This document shows positions 14,051 to 20,552 of a DNA stretch of 21,024 nt, piece by piece. Each line of letters starts with the position of its first letter. The stretch's first letter is position 1. The stretch covers positions 1 to 21,024 of IMG/VR virus record IMGVR_UViG_3300048772_000033; one strand, written 5' to 3'. The notes beneath the pieces were generated by a model. That model was not told where the DNA came from and did no database searches. It worked only from the letters and a program-made list of their open reading frames with translations. This DNA is from a virus. The translations under genes and the position numbers were made by a program.

Positions 14051-15392
14051 GGAGCTTGCGCAGGTTCACGAGCGCGTCGAGTAGCGCCGACTGGTTGTCT
14101 CCCTTGGTCCGCAGCGTCTCCACCACGGCGTCGTCGATTGTTCCGGTGCAGAGCACCCGCACGATGCGGATCACACGCTTCTGGCCGAAGCGCGCAACGC
14201 GCCCGTTGAGCTGATCGTAAAGTTCTCGGCTCCACGTCGGGCTGAACCACAGCACCGTCGATCCGCCCTCCTGCAAGTTGAGCCCGTGGCCCACAGACTG
14301 CGGATGCACCAAGAGGCGTGCTACCTCGCCCCGGTTCCACCGCTGCTCCAGCTCACTCTGCGCCGTCGCGGTCTTCGCGTCCTCGAACGCTTCCGCGCCT
14401 GACAGAGACTGGCGTAGATACGCCAGTTCGTGCCGGTAGTTGTACGCGATCAGGAGAGGCTCCGGGTGCTTCTCACAGTAATCTTTCACGGCCTCGAACT
14501 TCGCAGCGTGAATCAGGACCGGCACGCCCTGCTCGTCGTACACGGACCCACCGGCCACTTGAAGCAGCTTGTTGACCAACACCGCGGCGTTGGGCGCCAC
14601 GATCACCTGTCCGCTCTTGCCGATCAGGAGCAGAAGCTCTTTCTCCAGCTCGTCGTACATCCAACGTGCCTCGGTCGGGAGCTTCACCTCAAGGTCCTCG
14701 ACCACCGTGTCGGGCAGGTTCAGGTACTCGCTGGAGAGCAAGGTCAGCGTGATGTCCGAAATCTTCGCCTGGATCTTCTCCTCGGCCCCCGGGTTGGGCA
14801 CCCAGTTGTACTCCATGTAATCCGTCGCATGGAAGAACCCCTGCTTGAACGCCTCGAAGGATTGGCCCAGCCGGTCTCCGTTGTCCAGCAGGCGGAACTG
14901 GCCGAACAGCTCCATGAGGCTGTTGGGCGCTGGCGTGCCCGTGAGGCCCCAGCGCCTTGCCGTCTTCGGGATCAGCTGCCGGATGGCCTTGATCCGCTGG
15001 CTTGATGGATTCTTGGCACGGGTCAACTCGTCGAAGACCACAACGTCAGGGCACCAGTGAGCCAGCAGCTTCGCCAGCTTGGGCAGCATCTCGTAATTGC
15101 ACAGGTACACGTCAGCCGAGCGATCATGCCATGCCTTCCATCCGGCCTTCGTGCGAAGGTTAGCAACCTCCAGGTGCGGAGCCCAGCGGGCCAGCTCGGT
15201 CGGCCACGTCAGATTGCAGACGCGCAACGGAGCCACCACGAGCATGGTCTCGGCATCCCCCATGAGCCGCAGGCCGTCGAACGCGACGATGGTGGCAAAG
15301 CACTTCCCCATGCCCAGCCCGGCGAACAGCGCTGCGCGCGGATGGGTGATCAGGTGCCTGATCATCATCTGGCGGTAGATGGGGAGGGTCAT
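14040..15392 (-). CDS. SNF2-type DEAD-like helicase
   Basis: A 450-residue superfamily 2 helicase/translocase. Motifs: Q-like start, Walker A G-L-G-M-G-K-C at 25-31 (Cys replaces the usual Thr/Ser), motif Ia region L-V-V-A-P-L-R (51-57), motif II F-D-E-L at 120-123, motif III L-T-G-T-P-A-P-N (150-157), motif V V-G-H-G-L-N-L-Q, and motif VI Q-L-N-G-R-V-A-R-F-G-Q (about 394-404). Phage SNF2 proteins of this size are standard parts of DUF2800/DUF2815/PolA/VRR-NUC replication modules and are thought to remodel replication or recombination intermediates. The start overlaps the PP-loop gene stop as ATGA; a GGGAG stretch about 10 bases upstream could act as ribosome binding site. Confidence 0.9.
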   Translation of the reverse strand: MTLPIYRQMMIRHLITHPRAALFAGLGMGKCFATIVAFDGLRLMGDAETMLVVAPLRVCNLTWPTELARWAPHLEVANLRTKAGWKAWHDRSADVYLCNYEMLPKLAKLLAHWCPDVVVFDELTRAKNPSSQRIKAIRQLIPKTARRWGLTGTPAPNSLMELFGQFRLLDNGDRLGQSFEAFKQGFFHATDYMEYNWVPNPGAEEKIQAKISDITLTLLSSEYLNLPDTVVEDLEVKLPTEARWMYDELEKELLLLIGKSGQVIVAPNAAVLVNKLLQVAGGSVYDEQGVPVLIHAAKFEAVKDYCEKHPEPLLIAYNYRHELAYLRQSLSGAEAFEDAKTATAQSELEQRWNRGEVARLLVHPQSVGHGLNLQEGGSTVLWFSPTWSRELYDQLNGRVARFGQKRVIRIVRVLCTGTIDDAVVETLRTKGDNQSALLDALVNLRKLHEA

Positions 15393-16177
15393 CCGAGTAA
15401 GCTCCCACAGCCGCAGCCGCCCCAGTCGTCACGAGGGAACGACTCCCCCGCTTCGATACGGGTCTTCAGATCGAGCAACGACAGCGGTTTGGTTGTGCCA
15501 CCTCGCCGGTCTTTCAAGATCGTGAACTTGTTCGACTCGATACCGCGTACTTTGAAATCTTTTCGGATCACATCTTCTTCCAGAGCCCACTCCATGTACC
15601 GTTCGGGCAGGACTCGGTACAGGTGAACCCAGTGAGAGATCCCCGCTTTCACGCATCGCCCGCCGCAGTTGTTGTGGGGGAAACCTAGATCGTAAAGCGG
15701 TGAAATCGGGAGCTTGAGAGCTTCTGCCTCTTTGACCATGCGGCACTTGTCCCAGATGGGCTCCATGACCATCGGGGCTTCCCAATGGTACTGCGGCTTG
15801 TTCACTCGTAGGTGCTCCAGCCGGTGCGGCTCGGTCCACTCGAAGCCTATATAGTGCACGTCGTCAGGCCCACAGTTTTGGTCTGTCCACTTGTCCAGCA
15901 TTTCGCGTTTCAGGATAACTGAGCAGATCGGAAACCGGGCGTTGCCAATCAGACCTTCCCTCTTAAAAAGCTGAAGCGGTGTTTCACCAAAGCAAAGCTC
16001 GGTGATCGGAACGCCGAGCAGCTCTGAAGCTCGTCGGTTGAAGATGTACAACGACGGATCTTCGATCAGCACGTTAGCGAACAGGAGCACCATGTCCGAT
16101 GGTCCGAACTCCTGCCAAACCCGGTGCGCGGCCCAGAACGAACACAGACCCCCGGACCAATGTACGACGCGCTTCAT
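15389..16177 (-). CDS. PP-loop protein, PAPS reductase-like
   Basis: A 262-residue protein of the adenine nucleotide alpha-hydrolase (PAPS reductase-like) superfamily. The PP-loop S-G-G-L-C-S lies at residues 8-13 after a W-strand. A R-F-P-I-C-S-V-I-L-K-R segment mid-protein and an H-N-N-C-G-G-R-C-V-K-A-G motif later match phage members, and the end carries C-G-C-G. The cysteines could bind metal or Fe-S, or take part in sulfur transfer. True PAPS reduction is unlikely to be the role; phage members are often suspected of nucleotide or RNA/DNA modification. The start at 16177 (M-K-R-V-V-H-W) is chosen because it overlaps the VRR-NUC stop as ATGA and has AAGG upstream, rather than an upstream ATG at 16234 inside that gene. 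Confidence 0.75.
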   Translation of the reverse strand: MKRVVHWSGGLCSFWAAHRVWQEFGPSDMVLLFANVLIEDPSLYIFNRRASELLGVPITELCFGETPLQLFKREGLIGNARFPICSVILKREMLDKWTDQNCGPDDVHYIGFEWTEPHRLEHLRVNKPQYHWEAPMVMEPIWDKCRMVKEAEALKLPISPLYDLGFPHNNCGGRCVKAGISHWVHLYRVLPERYMEWALEEDVIRKDFKVRGIESNKFTILKDRRGGTTKPLSLLDLKTRIEAGESFPRDDWGGCGCGSLLG

Positions 16178-16455
16178 GTCTCGCACCTTATGTCCATCCG
16201 CGCCTTGAACGTCTCGAAGTTGTTCACGACCCACACCTCGGCATTGTGGTCGGTCAGCTTCTTCTGCTCGTGCAGTTGCAGCTTGGTGCAGGAGCCCGTG
16301 GGTGCTTTCAACTCGACGAAGATCACCTGCCCGCCCGGCAGCACGAGGATGCGGTCAGGCACGCCTCGCTGGTTCGGTGAGACGAATTTGTAGCACAGAA
16401 TCCCGTGCTCCCGGCAGTAGTCCACCACCTTCCGTTCTATTGATGCTTCGCGCAT
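16174..16455 (-). CDS. VRR-NUC domain nuclease
   Basis: A 93-residue stand-alone VRR-NUC nuclease, a PD-(D/E)xK fold of Holliday junction resolvase type that phages use in replication or recombination. Visible active-site features: Glu7 in the first helix (S-I-E-R-K-V), G-V-P-D-R with Asp34, and F-V-E-L-K with Glu48 and Lys50, followed by a Q-rich helix. ATG at 16455 is chosen because the domain begins right there; the longer frame to 16626 adds 57 low-complexity residues that overlap the upstream gene. The stop is coupled to the PP-loop gene by ATGA. Confidence 0.88.
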   Translation of the reverse strand: MREASIERKVVDYCREHGILCYKFVSPNQRGVPDRILVLPGGQVIFVELKAPTGSCTKLQLHEQKKLTDHNAEVWVVNNFETFKARMDIRCET

Positions 16456-16712
16456 GTTTCTACGAGTTGCCAGAGTTCTTGGGTGCTGCGAGTGCCGAGC
16501 TTTGTCACAAGCCGGCGCAGAACGGGAGTCCGTCGGGCTCCCGCCAGTTCGAGGACCACCAGCTTGCGCAGGTCGTCCGTGGAGATCGCTCCATTGAGGA
16601 GCAGGATCTCGTTGAGGTGGTTCCACCCGCTCAGGTGGGGCGTGAGCCGCTTCTGGTCAGCGACGGACACGTTCACGCCGAGCTGGGCGATCAGTTTTTG
16701 TGTGGGGGTCAT
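16437..16712 (-). CDS. 91-residue helical protein, unknown
   Basis: Starts at ATG 16712, which overlaps the upstream stop as ATGA, and ends 18 bases inside the VRR-NUC gene. Rich in Leu, with predicted helices throughout (T-P-T-Q-K-L-I-A-Q-L-G, L-N-E-I-L-L-L-N-G, D-D-L-R-K-L-V-V-L-E-L, T-P-V-L-R-R-L-V). It reads like a small all-helical DNA-associated or adapter protein, but no family is recognised. In related phage modules a large VapE-type ATPase/primase gene is often found at this place between polymerase and VRR-NUC. Confidence 0.6.
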   Translation of the reverse strand: MTPTQKLIAQLGVNVSVADQKRLTPHLSGWNHLNEILLLNGAISTDDLRKLVVLELAGARRTPVLRRLVTKLGTRSTQELWQLVETCAKHQ

Positions 16713-17017
16713 TCGAGTAATCGGTCTTTCGACTCGGCCAGAGCCCGAGCCAGTGGTTTGCCGCAAAGGTCCGCATGCTGCTTCACTGTGCCGGGGTGTT
16801 CGATCAGTAGTTTCTGGACCCCGAGCCGCCCCGCAGTCCGGGCCAGCCGCACGGCGTCCATGTCGAACAAGTGCGCGATCTGGCCGCGATTCTTGAAACA
16901 GTTCGGCGTGCGGCTCTGCATGTGCGCGAAGCTGCCGTCCATCAGGTGCAGAGCCTGTCCACCTGACTGGCTATGCGCGTAGGCCAAAAGAAGCTCGCGT
17001 TGTTGGAAGGTCAGCAC
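16709..17017 (-). CDS. 102-residue unknown protein after DNA polymerase
   Basis: GTG start at 17017, three bases after the polymerase stop; the stop is coupled as ATGA to the next gene. The centre and end hold what look like conserved blocks: F-A-H-M-Q-S-R-T-P, I-A-H-L-F-D-M-D-A-V-R-L-A-R-T-A-G, then Q-H-A-D-L-C-G-K-P-L-A-R-A-L. The His and Cys residues could bind metal. I do not recognise the family. It lies between the polymerase and other replication genes, so an accessory replication role is possible. Confidence 0.6.
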   Translation of the reverse strand: MLTFQQRELLLAYAHSQSGGQALHLMDGSFAHMQSRTPNCFKNRGQIAHLFDMDAVRLARTAGRLGVQKLLIEHPGTVKQHADLCGKPLARALAESKDRLLE

Positions 17018-17020
17018 GGT

Positions 17021-19105
17021 TTAAGCCTTGGTGTAGTACCTGACTTGCTTGCCCTCAGCCTTGAGCGGCAGGCCCGCAGCCCAAGGCGGAAGGTCGGTGA
17101 GTGCGGCAACGAAGTCGTCCAGCTTCCCCTGGGCGCGGCCCAAGGCTTGATCGTGGATCAGTCCCCAGATGGTGAAGCCCCGGCGTTCCGCCGTGACAGC
17201 GCCGTGAGCGATGAAGTCCGCCGCAACGGCTTGGGTGATGTTTTCAGCGGCCTTGCCCGGCCACAGCTTGATCCGGCCCCACTTGGTCTTGCCGGGGAGT
17301 TGTCCGTAGTACGTCACGTTGTCGCGGTCCTCGCCCTCGGGCGTCTCGACCTTGGGATGTGGATACGCGATCACCCGGTTGGACGGGAGGCGCAGGAGCA
17401 GGTAGGGCAGCCCGGCCACGGTGCGGAACTCGTAAGATGCGTGCTTGCCGGCCATGAACCGATCGCCCGGATGTAGCAGCGCGTTGCGCATGGCCGTGTC
17501 GCAATCGGCCCAGAACTGCACCACCATCGGGTGAGAGTTGCGGTAGCCGATCACGCCCTTCTCGGCAAGTTCGTCACTGACGCGCACACGGTACAAGTCC
17601 CAACAGGTCTTCTGGAACTTCGGCCACCAAATCCCGAATCCCGCGCCCAGCTCCAAACGCTTGCCCAGGTCGCGCTGCTCGCCCGTGATCTGCGGCTCGG
17701 GCACGCCGTACACCACCCGCGCCATCGTCTTGTACACGTCGGGCTTCAGCTCCTTCGGCCCGGTCCACGCATCGGCCTTTCGATGAATCGAAAGAATGTC
17801 CTCCTGCCCCGCGAGCCAGCACACGATCCGGGCCTCGACCGAAGCGTAATCAGCGTCGAACATCTGGGCCGTCGGGTCGTGAATGAAGTTGCGGATGCAG
17901 TTGGCGATAGCCTCCAGCGGGTTGCCGTAGATCATCTCGATGTCCCCGGCGCTGCGGCCGGCGCAGATCAGCTTGTACACTCCGTCGGCGTCCTTGATCG
18001 TGGGCTTCTTGAAGTTCTGCGGCTGCAGCTTGATGCCCGACCAGCGACCCGTGCCTGCGCCGTGGTACAGGAACATCCCACGGGCGAACCCATCAGGGCA
18101 GGCGCACGCCAGCATGGTCTTGACCTTCTTCACCGCGGCATAGCTGACCAGCTTGTAGAGCTTCAGAGCCTTCAGACCTTTCTCGATCTTCTCCGTCAAT
18201 GCGACAGGCTCCTCCACGTCCAGCGGGTCCTCGTCATCCTCCGCCGCTTCGGCGGAGGCGATCAGGTCGTCCGTCGTCTTCGACTGCATGTTGATGAGCT
18301 TGAGCCCGCACTCCTCCAGCCACTTCTTCACCTTGTCGCGCTGGGTCGGGTCGAGGCCGGTCAGCTCGCGGAACTCCTTCGTCACTGCGGCTTGCACCTG
18401 GTCGATGATCGTGTTCGCGTGCTGCAGCGCCTTGATGTTGAGCGGGAGTCCCCGGTCGTTCATCCGCGCATCGAACAGGAACGTATCCAGCGCGGCGGTC
18501 TTCAACTCGAAAGGCTTCAGCCGGTGATGCACCTCGCGCTCGGACTTCACGTCAAGAGCGCAATACTTGCCGAACGTGGCGAACTTCTCGCGGTTTTCAA
18601 CCGCGCACGGGTCCGCGAACTCGCCGGTATCCTTCTGCGGAATCGAGAACAGCCGGATCATCGCGTAGCCTTCGCCCCACTTCTTTTGTCCGAGGTTCAG
18701 ATCCTCGCCCACGTTGGCCAGCGAAGCGCGAAGCCCTGCCTTGCGGGCGAGTGCTGCCGTGCATCTCCACTTCTCAATTGCCGGGGGGACCCGGCCAATG
18801 TCGAGCTTCATGCGGTACTTGGTCAGCGCCCGCTCGAACTCCGCGTTGTGCGCCCAGAGGATGGCCTCCGGATCAGCCAGAGCCTCGTCAAGCAGGGTCA
18901 GCGCCTCGAAGTTATAATTGCAAGACTCCAAGCATCTATCAGGAGCCCGCGCCGGGTTGTACCACAGCACGGGCTCCTCGTTCTCACGGGCGATGGCGAA
19001 CATCAGAATGCGCGTGGACGGGTCGCAGGCGTAGCGGTACGCGCCGACCTTCTTCAAGTCTGCTTTGCTGCGCGTCTCGTAGTCGATGTGGTAGTTGCGG
19101 GTCAT
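17021..19105 (-). CDS. Family A DNA polymerase with 3'-5' exonuclease domain
   Basis: A 694-residue phage replicative polymerase. Exo domain: D8-Y-E10 (Exo I), H-N-A-E-F-E near 86-91 (Exo II, with Glu where Asp is usual) and Y181-C-A-L-D185 (Exo III). An acidic insert (about 284-300) lies before the polymerase domain. Motif A is D418-A-D-Y-A-S-V-E-A-R426, motif B R478-D-L-G-K482 through F490-G491, and motif C H651-D652-Q653 rather than H-D-E. Aligned on the O helix, E. coli Pol I Phe762 corresponds to Leu486 and Tyr766 to Phe490. There is no 5'-3' exonuclease domain. The start overlaps the stop of the upstream 114-residue gene as ATGA. An antisense frame through the whole gene is a coding shadow. 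Confidence 0.93.
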   Translation of the reverse strand: MTRNYHIDYETRSKADLKKVGAYRYACDPSTRILMFAIARENEEPVLWYNPARAPDRCLESCNYNFEALTLLDEALADPEAILWAHNAEFERALTKYRMKLDIGRVPPAIEKWRCTAALARKAGLRASLANVGEDLNLGQKKWGEGYAMIRLFSIPQKDTGEFADPCAVENREKFATFGKYCALDVKSEREVHHRLKPFELKTAALDTFLFDARMNDRGLPLNIKALQHANTIIDQVQAAVTKEFRELTGLDPTQRDKVKKWLEECGLKLINMQSKTTDDLIASAEAAEDDEDPLDVEEPVALTEKIEKGLKALKLYKLVSYAAVKKVKTMLACACPDGFARGMFLYHGAGTGRWSGIKLQPQNFKKPTIKDADGVYKLICAGRSAGDIEMIYGNPLEAIANCIRNFIHDPTAQMFDADYASVEARIVCWLAGQEDILSIHRKADAWTGPKELKPDVYKTMARVVYGVPEPQITGEQRDLGKRLELGAGFGIWWPKFQKTCWDLYRVRVSDELAEKGVIGYRNSHPMVVQFWADCDTAMRNALLHPGDRFMAGKHASYEFRTVAGLPYLLLRLPSNRVIAYPHPKVETPEGEDRDNVTYYGQLPGKTKWGRIKLWPGKAAENITQAVAADFIAHGAVTAERRGFTIWGLIHDQALGRAQGKLDDFVAALTDLPPWAAGLPLKAEGKQVRYYTKA
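18238..18258 (-). repeat. GC-rich 8-bp hairpin inside the polymerase gene
   Basis: CCTCCGCC (18238-18245), five-base loop, GGCGGAGG (18251-18258), exact complements. It falls in the codons of the acidic insert (S-A-E-A-A-E-D). Its stem could slow ribosomes between the exonuclease and polymerase domains, or it may simply follow from Ala/Glu-rich coding. Confidence 0.4.
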
Positions 19106-19446
19106 AGCGGGGGTTGAATTTTAGCCAACGCCAGAGCCTTCTGGAGATCCTTGTTAGACGAAACGTCTGACGTGGTGTTTAACAGGCGCACGTACAGTTC
19201 CGAAGGCAGCGATTGAATCCACTGACCAAGACATCTCCGCAACTCAGGCGACCGGTTTTCGTACAGATCGTTCAAAACACACTCCTTCAGGCGCTCTTTA
19301 AGAGCCCGTTTGGCCTCGGGAATGTCCGGATTGTACCCGCCCGTCGCACAAACCCGGAGTTCCGCACGCATCTCCACGTAGCCGACACGATCGACTTCGT
19401 GGAACTCGATTGCGTCTTTGATCTTGTCTAGCGAGTTGAGGGTCAT
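19102..19446 (-). CDS. 114-residue helical protein before DNA polymerase, unknown
   Basis: ATG at 19446 with an AGGA about 9 bases upstream, one of the few plausible ribosome binding sites in this operon. Stop overlaps the polymerase ATG as ATGA. The protein is mostly helical and charged (D-K-I-K-D-A-I-E-F-H, A-K-R-A-L-K-E-R-L-K-E-C-V-L, L-R-R-C-L-G-Q-W-I) with four cysteines... three clear ones at C-A-T, E-C-V and R-C-L. No family is recognised. Tight coupling to the polymerase suggests an accessory replication role, such as a clamp-like or processivity helper, but nothing shows it directly. Confidence 0.62.
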   Translation of the reverse strand: MTLNSLDKIKDAIEFHEVDRVGYVEMRAELRVCATGGYNPDIPEAKRALKERLKECVLNDLYENRSPELRRCLGQWIQSLPSELYVRLLNTTSDVSSNKDLQKALALAKIQPPL

Positions 19447-19449
19447 GGC

Positions 19450-19785
19450 TCAAATCCTGATGGTCTCTTGACCGTTCAACTCGGCCTCGCGGTCGGACAG
19501 TTCTTCCTCGCGGATTGCAAGCGCGTTCTCGCGAGCATCAAGTTCCTCTTCGCGTACTGAGTCAGCCTCGACCGCCTTTGGCTCCGGGCGGGTCGCCCCG
19601 AGCGAATAGAACGGCGCCACGTCGAGTGACAGGGCGCGGGCAAGGGCGCGGCGGTTGATGTTGAACTCGAACAGGCGCTCGGAGCGGGCGGCACCAAACA
19701 GCGTGCCGTAGAGGGTCACTTCGTCGTTGTCAGATGCTCCGCGGGGCGCGGAACTCTCGATGTATAGGTTGATCTGCTGCTTCAT
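19450..19785 (-). CDS. 111-residue protein with C-terminal coiled coil, unknown
   Basis: ATG at 19785, downstream of a strong stem-loop region (19802-19896). The first 60 residues contain beta-like strands (Q-I-N-L-Y-I-E-S, V-T-L-Y-G-T-L-F-G, L-F-E-F-N-I-N-R-R-A-L). The end (about 77-106) is a charged heptad-like coiled coil with two copies of R-E-E-E-L followed by D-A-R-E-N / S-D-R-E-A-E. No family is recognised. It follows the ssDNA-binding gene after a 142-base gap and precedes the 114-residue gene by three bases. Confidence 0.6.
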   Translation of the reverse strand: MKQQINLYIESSAPRGASDNDEVTLYGTLFGAARSERLFEFNINRRALARALSLDVAPFYSLGATRPEPKAVEADSVREEELDARENALAIREEELSDREAELNGQETIRI

Positions 19786-19801
19786 GTGTAGGGGTTAGGT
19801 T

Positions 19802-19896
19802 GAGGGTGAAAAGAGCCGGCAGGCCGCGAGCGGCATTATCCCGGCAGGTTGAACGCCCGAAGGCACCGACTTTACCTGCCAGCTCTTTTCACCCTC
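19802..19896 (-). ncRNA. Candidate structured RNA: 22-bp closing stem with two internal hairpins
   Basis: Bases 19802-19823 and 19875-19896 are reverse complements over 22 positions with one C/A mismatch (19817/19881), which becomes a G-U pair only in the - strand transcript. Inside the loop, 19855-19864 forms GCC-UUCG-GGC on the - strand, extendable by two G-U pairs, and 19823-19834 forms GCCG-CUCG-CGGC. The result is a three-way-junction-like fold of about 95 bases. An alternative pairing of 19874-19880 with 19843-19849 (7 bp) would break the long stem, so a switch is possible. It lies in the gap between the ssDNA-binding gene and the 111-residue gene. Function unknown; folded by eye. Confidence 0.55.
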
Positions 19897-19920
19897 CCCG
19901 GCTTCGTGGAGCCGAGGAGG
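19893..19920 (-). terminator. Strong hairpin just after the ssDNA-binding protein gene
   Basis: CCTCC-C-CGGCT (19893-19903) pairs with AGCCG-A-GGAGG (19910-19920) around a 6-base loop. The single internal C/A mismatch is a G-U pair on the - strand. It begins 7 bases after the stop of the ssDNA-binding gene. No U run follows, so complete termination is doubtful; attenuation or 3' end protection of the upstream mRNA fits better. Its 3' arm shares four bases with the long stem at 19875-19896. Confidence 0.45.
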
Positions 19921-19927
19921 GATCGTT

Positions 19928-20527
19928 TTACTCCAGCGCGGGGTCGCCTGCGGAGGCGTCATCCTCTGCCGGAAGAGCTTTGAACTCCTTGGTGGGATCA
20001 GCCGGGCCGGCGCCGAACGCCTCGCCCTTGCGGACGAACTGGACGGTGCGCAGCGAGGCGTAGATGCCCTTGCCGTATTCAGGGTGCTTCTTGTCGTCCA
20101 TCGCATAGATCTGGACCGACATGTTGATGTAGCAGCCCGAATAGACCTTCAGGTCCTCCGCCCCGATGGGCGTCAGGTCACGGTCCACAACCGAGATCCG
20201 CTTGTCGGTGGAGGCCGAGAGGTACATGCACCCCGGCCCGTAGCCGTCGGGATACCCGTCGCTGTCCGGGTACTTATGCGGGTCACGGCGCTCCGTGCCC
20301 TCGTGCAGGCAGGTTCCCTTGAGCTTGGGCCACTTGCCCGCGCCCCACTTCTCGTCGCCAACGGCCTTGATGGTCGCCTGGACGAGCTTGATGGCCGCGA
20401 CGTTCTTCGCCTTGTCCATGATTGCGGTTGCGGAATACTTCTCCTTGTCGCCGGGCTTGAAAGCCTTGGCGGTAAAGAGACTCAAATATGAGGCTCTGAC
20501 GTTTTCGAGTACGATGTTGATAGGCAT
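19928..20527 (-). CDS. ssDNA-binding protein, DUF2815 / Enc34 type
   Basis: A 199-residue phage single-stranded DNA-binding protein of the Enc34 (DUF2815) family, which coats ssDNA during replication. Typical features: N-terminal V-L-E-N-V-R-A-S-Y-L-S-L-F with K-P-G-D-K-E-K-Y-S-A-T-A-I-M (about 7-37), K-G-T-C-L-H-E-G in the middle (about 69-76), M-Y-L-S-A-S-T-D-K-R (about 101-110), V-Y-S-G-C-Y-I-N (about 127-134) and a closing strand with G-I-Y-A-S-L-R-T-V-Q-F-V. The acidic tail (E-D-D-A-S-A-G-D-P-A-L-E) is like those SSBs use to bind partner proteins. It lies directly after the DUF2800 gene, the usual pair. Confidence 0.88.
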   Translation of the reverse strand: MPINIVLENVRASYLSLFTAKAFKPGDKEKYSATAIMDKAKNVAAIKLVQATIKAVGDEKWGAGKWPKLKGTCLHEGTERRDPHKYPDSDGYPDGYGPGCMYLSASTDKRISVVDRDLTPIGAEDLKVYSGCYINMSVQIYAMDDKKHPEYGKGIYASLRTVQFVRKGEAFGAGPADPTKEFKALPAEDDASAGDPALE

Positions 20528-20552
20528 TGGGTTTACTTTGTTTCGATGTTAC

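Noticed and set aside
16456-16626. 57-residue N-terminal extension of the VRR-NUC protein
   Set aside because: It overlaps the 91-residue gene, is low in complexity and Pro/Arg-rich, and the nuclease fold begins right at the ATG at 16455.
17531-19117. 528-codon open frame on the + strand
   Set aside because: It is exactly antisense to the DNA polymerase, whose motifs are intact. The translation is Leu/Arg/Val/His-rich with no domain, a usual shadow in GC-rich coding DNA.
19835-19840. GATAAT on the - strand as a promoter -10 box
   Set aside because: No convincing -35 element (TTGACA-like) lies 16-18 bases upstream, and it falls in the loop of the candidate RNA. A single hexamer is not enough.
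19795-20106. 103-codon - strand frame across the stem-loop region
   Set aside because: It overlaps the ssDNA-binding gene in another frame on the same strand and has Arg/Ser/Pro-rich content. The inverted repeat structure explains the gap better.
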